This document shows positions 16,732 through 24,224 of a stretch of 41,948 nt of DNA, one piece after another; position 1 is the stretch's first letter; each line of letters begins with the position of its first letter. The notes beneath the pieces were generated by a model. It saw only the letters and a program-made list of their open reading frames with translations, did no database searches and was not told where the DNA came from. Both the position numbers and the translations under genes were made by a program. Where the stretch lies: contig SVKF01000004.1 of assembly GCA_015068605.1 (NCBI GenBank), positions 1 through 41,948 on the forward strand, given 5' to 3'. The DNA is from Oscillospiraceae bacterium. Lineage in GTDB: Bacteria > Bacillota > Clostridia > Monoglobales > Monoglobaceae.

Positions 16732-18794
16732 AACACTCCTTTATTGAAATGAAGTCTTGTATACTGACCTTCAAATTCTCTGCCCTTGAAAAACGCCTCG
16801 CATACATTTTTGACACACTCCGAAGTTTCCACAGAAAAATATACCAAAAACCTTTCTGCGCCACACCCTTCGGCTTCATCAATTTTATCGCCCATAAACA
16901 ACGGGAGAGAATTTAGAATAACACTTCTGTGACTTTTACCGTCACGAACAACGGGAAAACTAATCCCTTTTCTGTCAATCAGATAATTAACCTCCCCGTT
17001 ACAAGGACAACCGCTATTATTTCTTATAACGCAATTTTCTGTAATCATAAGAGGCAGGTGTCCATAAACCATCACCTCTGTCTTAACGGATTTTTTTAAA
17101 TCCCTTATTGCGCCAAGATTAAGCTCAGGCGATAATGACACGGACTCAAAGCCTTTCTCCTTAAAGAAATTCAAGGCATAGCTGTTGAACACATTAAGTC
17201 TCATTCCGCCATAAAGAGAAAAATCCTTATTATCAGAAAAAGAGATATTATTCACCAAAAGCTTGTCAAATCCAAGTTTTTTAAGCTCCGCAAGAATTTC
17301 ATTTTCCTCCGCCTCATTCTTAATAATGGCAGGAGTTTCTATAATTATTCTTTCCTTATCTGCTGAAAATTCTTCGTAATTCTCAATCAAAATATCCTGC
17401 GGAACATAAAAATTTTCAAAATCATACTCATGTGCCGCTCTATATTGTTCAACATTCGCAATGCGGCAAGAAAACTCACTCAGCTCTCTTCTCTTTTCAG
17501 CAATCTCCGATATACTGTACCTCGCCTTTCGACGGGTTCTTTTTAAAAATTCCTTTTCATATTCAGCAAGAGCATTTCGTCTTAACTCATTAACCAGACT
17601 AACGGGAACAAAAGGTTCTCCGCCAATCTTTACAGAAATTTTTTCAAACTCATAGAGTGTTCCGCCGGTTTTGTTAAGCTTCTCCTTTATACTTTCCTCA
17701 TCCGCAATTTTTTTCTCACCCTTTGAAAGTTTCTCCACACCTTCGCAATTAACCGTAATTTCTCCATCGGACACTGTCAGTTGAGGGATTTCACCCTCAC
17801 AAAACTCACCCTGAGCCATCAGTTTTATTTTCTTTTCAATAGCTATGTTTTCATCAAGTTTCTTATCTTGTTGCTCGTATGGGTTATCGGGCTTATTAAA
17901 GCAAAACATTTCTCTCCCCGTTTTGCCGGTAAGATACCCGTCTGTCTGCCCGCCGCGGTAAAAAATTCTGTCAAGTTTTTCTATATCCGCCATTGTTGGC
18001 ATCTGACCATTATCAATATATTTTCTGTATATACCCACAACTGTCGCAACATAGGAAGGTCCTTTCATTCTCCCCTCAATTTTAAGAGAGGAAACTCCAA
18101 TTTCGCAAAGCTTTTTTATATGCTCAACAGAGCTTAAATCCTTAAGGCTCATATAAAAGCCTTTCTTGGGATTATCGTTTATCTTATATTCAAGTCGGCA
18201 AGGTTGTGCACACCTACCTCTGTTTCCGCTTCTTCCGCCAAGAACACTGCTCATAAGGCATTGCCCCGAATAGCACATACAAAGAGCACCATGGGCAAAA
18301 ACTTCAAGCTTGGCATTAGTTTTTTCTTTTATCCTGCGAATTTCATCAAGAGAAAGCTCTCTCGACAAAACCACCTGACTAATCCCCATCTTTTCAAGAG
18401 ATAACACTCCGTCTGCATTATGAACTGTCATTTGTGTGCTTCCGTGAATGGGCAGCTGAGGAAAATTTTTGCGTATCAGTGAGCAAAGCCCAAAATCCTG
18501 AACAATAACAGCATCAACCCCGATTTCACAAAGCATTTTAAGATATTCCATAGCTTCGAGAATCTCTCTGTCCGAAACAAGGGTATTAACCGTTATATAG
18601 GCTTTAACCCTATGAAGATGGCAAAAATCCACCGCCTCTTTCAGTTCATCATCGGAAAAATTATCCGCATAGCTTCTTGCGCCGAAAAGCTTCCCTGCAA
18701 AATATACGGCATCCGCACCTGCAAAGACTGCAGCCCTTAAACACTCCATATTTCCTGCCGGCGCTAAAAGCTCCATGTGTTCATAACTTCTCAT
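16728..18794 (-). CDS. U32 family peptidase-like protein (RlhA type, with DUF3656)
   Basis: A 688-residue U32 protein. The N-terminal barrel starts MELLAPAGNMECLRAAVFAGADAVYF. The family hallmark lies near residue 170: HGALCMCYSGQCLMS, then GRCAQPCR, whose cysteines bind an iron-sulphur cluster. A DUF3656 region follows in the second half, with a later Cys-rich patch (NNSGCPC). U32 proteins of this size resemble E. coli RlhA, which hydroxylates a 23S rRNA cytidine using prephenate as oxygen donor, so the peptidase name is historical. Whether this copy modifies rRNA is inferred. It overlaps zapA by 4 bases. Confidence 0.88.
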   Translation of the reverse strand: MRSYEHMELLAPAGNMECLRAAVFAGADAVYFAGKLFGARSYADNFSDDELKEAVDFCHLHRVKAYITVNTLVSDREILEAMEYLKMLCEIGVDAVIVQDFGLCSLIRKNFPQLPIHGSTQMTVHNADGVLSLEKMGISQVVLSRELSLDEIRRIKEKTNAKLEVFAHGALCMCYSGQCLMSSVLGGRSGNRGRCAQPCRLEYKINDNPKKGFYMSLKDLSSVEHIKKLCEIGVSSLKIEGRMKGPSYVATVVGIYRKYIDNGQMPTMADIEKLDRIFYRGGQTDGYLTGKTGREMFCFNKPDNPYEQQDKKLDENIAIEKKIKLMAQGEFCEGEIPQLTVSDGEITVNCEGVEKLSKGEKKIADEESIKEKLNKTGGTLYEFEKISVKIGGEPFVPVSLVNELRRNALAEYEKEFLKRTRRKARYSISEIAEKRRELSEFSCRIANVEQYRAAHEYDFENFYVPQDILIENYEEFSADKERIIIETPAIIKNEAEENEILAELKKLGFDKLLVNNISFSDNKDFSLYGGMRLNVFNSYALNFFKEKGFESVSLSPELNLGAIRDLKKSVKTEVMVYGHLPLMITENCVIRNNSGCPCNGEVNYLIDRKGISFPVVRDGKSHRSVILNSLPLFMGDKIDEAEGCGAERFLVYFSVETSECVKNVCEAFFKGREFEGQYTRLHFNKGVL

Positions 18795-19081
18795 CTTTTC
18801 CCCGCTCTGCTCTCAAGCTCCCTTATCCGTTTTTTAAGCTGTTCGTTTTCATTCACAACTTCCCTGACTCTGTCATTTCTCTTAAGAAAGTCATCCGCAA
18901 TATTTATTGCCGTCAGAACAGCTTTACTGCTGTTAGTCAGATAATTGCTTTTTGAGCCGATTTCCTTCATTTTCGTATCAACAAGCTCTGCAACCTTTTT
19001 AATATATTCAGCACCATCCTCGGACACAAGAGAATAATTCATTCCGCCGATTGTAACGCTGACTCTGTTCTTCTCCGCCAT
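18791..19081 (-). CDS. zapA: Cell division protein ZapA
   Basis: A 96-residue FtsZ-ring-associated protein. The N-terminal strand-rich head is VSVTIGGMNYSLVSEDGAEYIKKVAELVD, and a long C-terminal coiled coil (about 55-92, RNDRVREVVNENEQLKKRIREL) mediates tetramerisation. ZapA bundles FtsZ filaments at the septum. The start at 19081 gives a TAATG overlap with the nudix stop, with AGGGGA upstream. The longer frame upstream lies inside the nudix gene and is rejected. Confidence 0.9.
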   Translation of the reverse strand: MAEKNRVSVTIGGMNYSLVSEDGAEYIKKVAELVDTKMKEIGSKSNYLTNSSKAVLTAINIADDFLKRNDRVREVVNENEQLKKRIRELESRAGKR

Positions 19082-19623
19082 TATAAGTCCCCTTTCAGCC
19101 TTTCCATAGCTTTGAAAAAGCCCATAACGGTTTTTCCGTCGCATATCTCGTTATTATCTATCATTCTCTTAACTTCATCAATCCCGAAAAACTCAATATC
19201 CAAAAACTCATCTTCATCAGGATTTGCCGTCCCAAAGGAAAGACCCGTCGCAAGATAGATATGGGTAACTTCATCGGTAAATCCCGGGGACGGATACATA
19301 TAGCCCAAATATTCAAAGCGCTGTGCCGTTGCCCCAGTTTCTTCTAAAAGTTCGCGTTTTCCGCAAATCTCAACCTCTTCATTTGGGTCAAGCTTTCCTG
19401 CAGGAATTTCATAAATCGCCTTTTCAAGGGGTTTTCTGAATTGCTTAACCAATATCATTTTATTATCATCAGTTAAAGCAACAACACCAACCCCACCGGG
19501 ATGGCCAACAATTTCACGCTCGGCAATTTCGCCGTTTGGCATTATAACCTTATGTAGCCTAACATCAATAATTTTACCTTTGAATATATTTTCCGTCGAA
19601 ACTGTTTTTTCTTCAAAAACCAC
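19081..19623 (-). CDS. Nudix hydrolase, ADP-ribose pyrophosphatase type
   Basis: A 180-residue Nudix enzyme probably cleaving ADP-ribose to AMP and ribose 5-phosphate. The Nudix box (G-x5-E-x7-REL-x-EE-x-G) is perfect: G76, E82, REL at 90-92, EE at 94-95, G97. The N-terminal part matches NudF-like ADP-ribose pyrophosphatases (EIVGHPGGVGVVAL, KQFRKPLEKAIYEIPAGKL). The start is a GTG behind GGAGGG, 3 bases after the nfnB stop, so it is coupled to nfnAB. ADP-ribose is the family's common substrate; the exact one here is inferred. Confidence 0.9.
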   Translation of the reverse strand: MVFEEKTVSTENIFKGKIIDVRLHKVIMPNGEIAEREIVGHPGGVGVVALTDDNKMILVKQFRKPLEKAIYEIPAGKLDPNEEVEICGKRELLEETGATAQRFEYLGYMYPSPGFTDEVTHIYLATGLSFGTANPDEDEFLDIEFFGIDEVKRMIDNNEICDGKTVMGFFKAMERLKGDL

Positions 19624-19625
19624 AG

Positions 19626-21023
19626 TTATCCCTCCGTTTTACTCAAATATTCATTAATAGCCGTTGCAGCATTTTTTCCTGCCCCCATTGCAAGAATAAC
19701 GGTCGCCGCACCTGTCACCGCGTCTCCGCCTGCAAACACGCCAACTTTACTTGTTTCACCGGTCTTTTCTTTCGCAATGATACAACCCCTGCTGTTTACT
19801 TCTATATCGGGAGTTGTGTTCTTTATGAGCGGATTTGGAGTCTGACCGATAGCAATAACCACCGAGTCAACCTCAACAACATATTCACTTCCTTCAATCG
19901 GAACGGGTCGACATCTTCCCGAAGAATCTATCTCGCCAAGCTCCATACGGATACACTCAATTCCTTTCACCCAACCATTTTCGCCAAGAATTTTCTCCGG
20001 CGAGGTCAGAAAAGAAAACTCAACCCCCTCTTCCTTTGCGTGTTCAAACTCTTCCAATCTTGCAGGAAGCTCTTCTTCGCTTCGGCGGTACAGCACATAC
20101 ACATTTTCAGCACCAAGCCTCATTGCGCATCTTGCGGCATCCATTGCAACATTTCCGCCACCGACAACCGCAACCTTTTTCCCAAAATATATCGGGGTGT
20201 CATATTCGGGAAATTTATAAGCCTTCATAAGATTTATTCGGGTTAAAAACTCATTGGCGCTATAAACCCCGTTAAGGCTTTCCCCCTCAATCTTCATAAA
20301 GCTCGGAAGTCCTGCCCCTGTTCCTATGAACACGGCTGAAAAACCCTCCTCATTTAAGAGCTCATCAACCGACAAAACCTTACCGATAACCATATTGGTT
20401 TCGATTTTGACACCATATTTTTTAAGCTTTTCTATCTCGGTTTTCACAATCTCCTTCGGAAGTCTGAACTGGGGTATTCCATAAACCAAAACTCCACCCG
20501 GTGTATGAAATGCTTCAAAAACCGTAACATCATATCCCATTTTGGCAAGGTCGCCTGCACAGGCAAGTCCCGATGGTCCCGACCCGACAACCGCAACCTT
20601 TTTATTTTTTCTTTCAGGAAGGACAACTTCATCCTTGCCGTTTTTTATATGCCAATCAGCAACAAATCTCTCAAGCCTTCCGATTGCAACACTCTCACCT
20701 TTAATTCCTCTGACGCAATGCTTTTCGCACTGATTTTCCTGGGGACAAACTCTTCCGCATATTGCAGGCAGAGAACTCGTTTCAGAGATTTTGTTATACG
20801 CCTCTTCAAACTTTCTCTCCGCAACGAGAGCTATAAATTCGGGAATCTTAACCATAACGGGACAGCCGTTCATGCAGGGCTTATGCTTACATTTAAGGCA
20901 TCTTTTAGCCTCCGAAACCGCCATTTCTTCCGTATAGCCCAGCGCCACCTCATCAAAATTCTTTCTTCTCTCTTCGGGGCATTGTTGAGGCATTTCCACT
21001 CTATCTTGAGTCATATCAGCCAT
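19626..21023 (-). CDS. nfnB: NfnB-type ferredoxin-NADP oxidoreductase subunit (GltD-like)
   Basis: A 465-residue GltD-like flavoprotein. The N-terminal Cys clusters CLKCKHKPCMNGCPV and CGRVCPQENQCEKHC hold two [4Fe-4S] clusters. GSGPSGLACAG (about 148) binds FAD and VAVVGGGNVAMDAAR (about 288) binds NAD(P). A final FAD motif is VGVFAGGDAVTGAATV. Alone it would be annotated as glutamate synthase small subunit homologue, but it directly follows an NfnA-type gene with an 8-base overlap and no large glutamate synthase subunit is nearby. The pair therefore fits the electron-bifurcating NADH-dependent ferredoxin:NADP+ oxidoreductase Nfn. Confidence 0.88.
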   Translation of the reverse strand: MADMTQDRVEMPQQCPEERRKNFDEVALGYTEEMAVSEAKRCLKCKHKPCMNGCPVMVKIPEFIALVAERKFEEAYNKISETSSLPAICGRVCPQENQCEKHCVRGIKGESVAIGRLERFVADWHIKNGKDEVVLPERKNKKVAVVGSGPSGLACAGDLAKMGYDVTVFEAFHTPGGVLVYGIPQFRLPKEIVKTEIEKLKKYGVKIETNMVIGKVLSVDELLNEEGFSAVFIGTGAGLPSFMKIEGESLNGVYSANEFLTRINLMKAYKFPEYDTPIYFGKKVAVVGGGNVAMDAARCAMRLGAENVYVLYRRSEEELPARLEEFEHAKEEGVEFSFLTSPEKILGENGWVKGIECIRMELGEIDSSGRCRPVPIEGSEYVVEVDSVVIAIGQTPNPLIKNTTPDIEVNSRGCIIAKEKTGETSKVGVFAGGDAVTGAATVILAMGAGKNAATAINEYLSKTEG

Positions 21024-21861
21024 TATTCATCCCCTCCATTCTGCAGCGGTGGTTCTCTCTTGCGCTTTCTTCTTGTTTTTTAAACATTTTTGACCGCAAA
21101 ATCGCTTCATCAAAATCCACAAGATGACCGTCAAAGTCAGGTCCGTCAACGCAGGCAAATTTAGTTTCTCCGCCAACAGTCAAGCGACAACCGCCACACA
21201 TTCCCGTCCCGTCAATCATAACAGGGTTCATGCTGACAATAGTTTTAATATTATATGCTCTTGTGAGATCACAAACCGCCTTCATCATAACGAGGGGACC
21301 TATGGCAATAACCAAATCGTAAATCTCTCCGCCTTTTATAAGCTCCTCAAGCTTTGTTGTAACAAAGCCCTGATTTCCGTTTGAGCCATCATCTGTCATT
21401 GTGTAAAGATTTTTGCATACCTCTTTACAAAGATCTTCAATAATTATAAGCTCTTTATTTCGGAATCCATTTATCATATCCACCGAAACTCCCATACTGT
21501 GAAGCTTTTTCGCCTGAGGATAAGCTATGGCAGTCCCAAGTCCACCACCGATAACCGCAACCTTTTTAACATTTTCAAAATGCGAAGCAACTCCCAAAGG
21601 TCCCACAAAATCTAAAATAAAATCGCCCTCATTAAAAGTATCAAGATACTCTGTGGATGCGCCGACTTTCTGGAATATTATGGTTACAGTTCCCTTCTCA
21701 CGGTCAAAATCCGCAATAGTAAAAGGGATTCTCTCGCCCTTTTCATCAGTTCTTAAAATTATGAATTGCCCCGGCTCCGCTTTTTTAGCTATATAAGGAG
21801 CGCTGATTTCCATCAGGGAAACTGACGGATTAAGCACCTCTTTTCTGACTATTTCAAACAA
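21016..21861 (-). CDS. nfnA: NfnA-type FAD/NAD-binding ferredoxin-NADP oxidoreductase subunit
   Basis: A 281-residue member of the sulfide/dihydroorotate dehydrogenase electron-transfer family (PyrK-like). The N-terminal FAD domain includes PGQFIILRTDEKGERIPFTIAD. The NAD domain follows (VAVIGGGLGTAIAYPQAKKL). A [2Fe-2S] cysteine cluster, MCGGCRL then FACVDGPDFDGH, lies near the C-terminus. With NfnB it forms the bifurcating transhydrogenase that balances NADH, NADPH and reduced ferredoxin in anaerobes. The start is a TTG about 8 bases after AGGAGACGG. It is the first gene after a consensus promoter and so probably heads the whole operon down to minC. Confidence 0.88.
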   Translation of the reverse strand: MFEIVRKEVLNPSVSLMEISAPYIAKKAEPGQFIILRTDEKGERIPFTIADFDREKGTVTIIFQKVGASTEYLDTFNEGDFILDFVGPLGVASHFENVKKVAVIGGGLGTAIAYPQAKKLHSMGVSVDMINGFRNKELIIIEDLCKEVCKNLYTMTDDGSNGNQGFVTTKLEELIKGGEIYDLVIAIGPLVMMKAVCDLTRAYNIKTIVSMNPVMIDGTGMCGGCRLTVGGETKFACVDGPDFDGHLVDFDEAILRSKMFKKQEESARENHRCRMEGMNNG

Positions 21862-21922
21862 ATTTTCCGTCTCCTAACATTATTTTGTCAAATACGCAGA
21901 TTGATACAATCCACCAAATTTA

Positions 21923-21951
21923 ATTATAACACAAACTCTCGCTCTATGCAA
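21923..21951 (-). promoter_or_regulatory. Sigma-A promoter of the nfnAB-mre-min operon
   Basis: On the minus strand TTGCAT (21951-21946), 17 bases, TATAAT (21928-21923). The -35 box lies in the same repeat unit as the preceding terminator; the second copy of that repeat at 24222 also carries a -35 TTG in the same place. Confidence 0.8.
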
Positions 21952-21997
21952 TACTTTTAATGCAAAAAAATCAGGACTTTTCAGCCCCGATTTTTTA
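21949..21997. repeat. Direct repeat, copy 1 (terminator plus -35 unit)
   Basis: Begins CAATACTTTTAATGCAAAA and ends AGCCCCGATTTT. It matches 24222-24268 over nearly its whole length, with substitutions mainly in the hairpin loop. The two copies bracket the two secreted-protein genes. Confidence 0.7.
21968..21993 (-). terminator. Terminator of the two-gene secreted-protein unit
   Basis: On the minus strand a 10-bp stem (two G-U pairs) with a 6-base loop is followed by TTTTTTTGC. It lies about 12 bases past the stop at 22006 and 17 bases before the nfnA promoter -35. Confidence 0.8.
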
Positions 21998-22005
21998 TTA
22001 CGGAA

Positions 22006-22878
22006 TTACTCACCATAGAAAGTTATGTTTCCAAGCCCTGCATATCCGTCAATCTTTATTGTTAACTGTAAACCTTTATTCAAATCAACACTTATTTCTT
22101 CTGCAAATGCATTTGGCTCAATAACTATTGTTTCTGCAATTTTGCCGTCAACAATAAAAATCACTGTTTTTTCTTCATATAGATTAGCTGTTGGACCTAG
22201 CACACAAGTTAAAGTATCATATTTGCCATTCAAATTAAAAAGAGCTGCTCCATCCCAACCGCTAATAACATTAGTATAATATTCTCCATCTATTTCAATA
22301 GATTCTCCATCAGATTCATAATGTGCATCAAGCGACGACCAACCCATTATATGTTGAATTTCATAAGGTCTTAAGAAATCCAATGTAACACCATTTGGAG
22401 AAACTAAATCCTTCCATACATATATTGATTTTGTCGAGCCTTCCCATTCAACAGGATATCCAAGTGCTTTAGAAACCCCTCTTAACGGAACATAAGTCGT
22501 TCCGTTTTTTGCAATAGGCTTTACCTCTGTGCCGTTTGCATCATATAAGGTTTGTTCTTCGTTATCTACATAAATTTTTATCTCCTCTGTTGTGTTACGA
22601 AATGCTTTCACTTCGGGCATCATATCCTTATAAATCAAGACATTTCTATTCGCTCCGTCCCATTCAACCTGACAATCCAACGCCTGCGAAACGCCTCTTA
22701 CGGGAATATAAGTTGTCCCGTTTTGTACAAAAGGATAAACAGTATTTCCGTTTACATCAACCATTTCCGTATATTCATTATCAACATATACCGTTATATC
22801 CGATGCCGCCATTGCTGATATTGACAGTATCACACATAAGCTTAATACGCTTACAATCATTATTAAAAATTTTTTCAT
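22006..22878 (-). CDS. Secreted copper-amine-oxidase-N-domain protein with NPCBM-like C-terminus
   Basis: A 290-residue exported protein. The signal peptide is KKFLIMIVSVLSLCVILSI, ending AMAA. Two tandem copper amine oxidase N-terminal domain repeats of about 58 residues follow. Each carries a YVDNE strand, a GTTY(I/V)P(V/L)RGVS(Q/K)AL core and an ending VEW-(D/E)G; these stalk-like domains do not imply oxidase activity. Residues about 165-290 resemble an NPCBM carbohydrate-binding module (ISGWDGAALFNLNGKYDTLTC, then LTIKIDGYAGLGNITFYG). The start at 22878 has AAAGGAAT at proper spacing. It is probably a cell-surface glycan-binding protein, co-transcribed with the lectin-like gene 29 bases upstream. 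Confidence 0.75.
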   Translation of the reverse strand: MKKFLIMIVSVLSLCVILSISAMAASDITVYVDNEYTEMVDVNGNTVYPFVQNGTTYIPVRGVSQALDCQVEWDGANRNVLIYKDMMPEVKAFRNTTEEIKIYVDNEEQTLYDANGTEVKPIAKNGTTYVPLRGVSKALGYPVEWEGSTKSIYVWKDLVSPNGVTLDFLRPYEIQHIMGWSSLDAHYESDGESIEIDGEYYTNVISGWDGAALFNLNGKYDTLTCVLGPTANLYEEKTVIFIVDGKIAETIVIEPNAFAEEISVDLNKGLQLTIKIDGYAGLGNITFYGE

Positions 22879-22907
22879 ACTTATTCCTTTCTTAATCATT
22901 AAGATTA

Positions 22908-23861
22908 TTATTTTTTCACTATTTCAACCAACTTGAATTTTTGCGAATCAGTATTATTAGCTTTGTATAGCTGTATATTTGTTCCATTTGAAACTTTGCC
23001 GCCAGCAACATCTATCATTTTACCATTAAGCCAATCTTTAAAAACTATGTATCCATCATTGTCTTCTGCAATGTAATAATCGCAATCAAAAGCTGTAGTC
23101 AAATGAACATTATTATTTTCTCCACCTAAATAGAATTTTGAGTCATAACTCTTAATTCTATAACCAGACTTTGTTGAACCCGCTTCAAATTGAAATACCT
23201 GTGCAGAAGTTCCATTCCATTTATACAATTGAATATTTGCATCTTCCTTTTTGGAGCCATTCGCTACATCTAAAACATAGTTTTTATTTAATTTTGATGT
23301 TATCTTATATGTTTTTGAAGTAGATATTGAAGGCACTTTTCGTACATCAACTTTCTTCATATAAACTAACCAATATGCCCCTGAAACTTTACCAACTACA
23401 GATATATAGTCTCCGTTGCTTCCAAATTGACAAATTGTTGTTCCTTCCGGAAATGTAAGGCATTTATTAAATTTTGATGACCGTGTATAACCTTTTATTT
23501 CAAATCCTAGTGCAACCTCCCATGTTTTACTTGGATAATTTGAAAGATTATATCCAATATCAGAAGCTTTTATATAACCTATAGCGGTCGCTCCTTTGTT
23601 TTTTCCTGTTGTAACAGGATATGTTACATTAAACCTTTTGCTTGATTGGTTGTAACTATTTATTGTGATACAATCCCCATCATAAATTGTACCTGAAGAA
23701 GTTGTTGTTGTAGTGTTTTTGTATACCTTGATTGACTTGGTAGCATAAGTTTTTACTCCCTTCCAACTCAGAGCAGTTTTACTTGCCGCAAGGATATTTA
23801 CAGAAAAAATTGTTGACAGCATTAACACACATACTAATAAAATTGATAAAATTCTTTTCAT
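22908..23861 (-). CDS. Secreted ricin-type beta-trefoil lectin protein with SH3-like N-domain
   Basis: A 317-residue exported protein with signal peptide MKRILSILLVCVLMLSTIFS followed by ILAASK. Residues about 25-155 look like one or two SH3-like surface domains (VKTYATKSIKVYKNT, IYDGDCITI, YIKASDIGY). Residues about 180-315 form a ricin B-type trefoil: LDVANGSKKEDANIQLYKWN and MIDVAGGKVSNGTNIQLYK with QVFQF and QKFKL as QxW-like motifs. Such lectins bind galactose-type or other glycans, and no catalytic domain is present. The start at 23861 follows AGAAAGGATG. The gene lies behind a structured leader with promoter and terminator, which suggests expression is conditional. Confidence 0.78.
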   Translation of the reverse strand: MKRILSILLVCVLMLSTIFSVNILAASKTALSWKGVKTYATKSIKVYKNTTTTTSSGTIYDGDCITINSYNQSSKRFNVTYPVTTGKNKGATAIGYIKASDIGYNLSNYPSKTWEVALGFEIKGYTRSSKFNKCLTFPEGTTICQFGSNGDYISVVGKVSGAYWLVYMKKVDVRKVPSISTSKTYKITSKLNKNYVLDVANGSKKEDANIQLYKWNGTSAQVFQFEAGSTKSGYRIKSYDSKFYLGGENNNVHLTTAFDCDYYIAEDNDGYIVFKDWLNGKMIDVAGGKVSNGTNIQLYKANNTDSQKFKLVEIVKK

Positions 23862-23951
23862 CTTTCTACATCCTTTCTTAAAATAAATACTTGGACACAC
23901 ATTTGAATTTGTTATTAAAAATACTTCGCCCCTCCTTTAATAAATTCTAAC

Positions 23952-24189
23952 AAAATAAAAAGTGTGACCCCATTTGGAGTCACACAATGTAAAATGCTGA
24001 CTCCGAATGTTGTCACACAATTCAAAATTTTCATACTCTTCGGCTACTACAAAAATAGTACTGTATGGAAAAAATAGAGAGTCAGCATTTTTACCGAAAG
24101 ATAAAAACACCATACCTATTTTTTCCATACCAAAACAAAACTATTTGTTTAATAGCCGTATAACTTTATTTAATTTTGAATTATGTGAC
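23952..24189 (-). ncRNA. Candidate structured RNA or attenuator leader, family unknown
   Basis: The predicted transcript starts at 24189, the first base of a 17-bp helix (24173-24189 with 24012-24028, one G-U pair). Inside it nest CGGCTA/TAGCCG (24153-24158 with 24041-24046), a perfect 15-bp helix (24116-24130 with 24063-24077) and a hairpin (24102-24107 with 24088-24093). A terminator (23962-23985) closes the unit. A further perfect 13-bp pairing (24079-24091 with 23991-24003) conflicts with this fold, and GGAGTCA at 23998-24004 can also pair with TGACTCC in the terminator's 5' arm. This is an attenuator-like choice. No known riboswitch or 6S signature was recognised. Confidence 0.5.
23962..23985 (-). 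terminator. Terminator of the candidate structured RNA
   Basis: On the minus strand a 10-bp stem (one G-U pair), 4-base loop AAAT, then TTTTTATTTTG. It lies 100 bases upstream of the lectin gene, so it must be read through or regulated for that gene to be expressed from the same promoter. Confidence 0.8.
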
Positions 24190-24195
24190 ATTGTT

Positions 24196-24224
24196 AGTAT
24201 ATCACACTTCTTTTTATTTTACAA
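24196..24224 (-). promoter_or_regulatory. Promoter of the candidate structured RNA / lectin unit
   Basis: On the minus strand TTGTAA (24224-24219), 17 bases, TATACT (24201-24196). Initiation seven bases on would fall at 24189, exactly the first base of the long closing helix. Confidence 0.7.

Noticed and set aside
19082-19144. 21-codon extension of zapA
   Set aside because: It lies inside the nudix gene; the TAATG-coupled start at 19081 has a ribosome site and fits ZapA length.
19626-21023. Glutamate synthase small subunit
   Set aside because: The fold is GltD-like, but there is no large subunit and the gene overlaps an NfnA-type gene, so NfnB is the better call.
23937-24128. 63-codon minus-strand reading frame
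   Set aside because: It has no ribosome site, runs through the inverted repeats and terminator of the candidate structured RNA, and shows no recognisable domain.
23952-24189. 6S RNA or T-box identity for the structured segment
   Set aside because: The rod with a long closing helix recalls 6S RNA, but the helices are too continuous and a central open bubble is not evident. No T-box motif or specifier layout is present.
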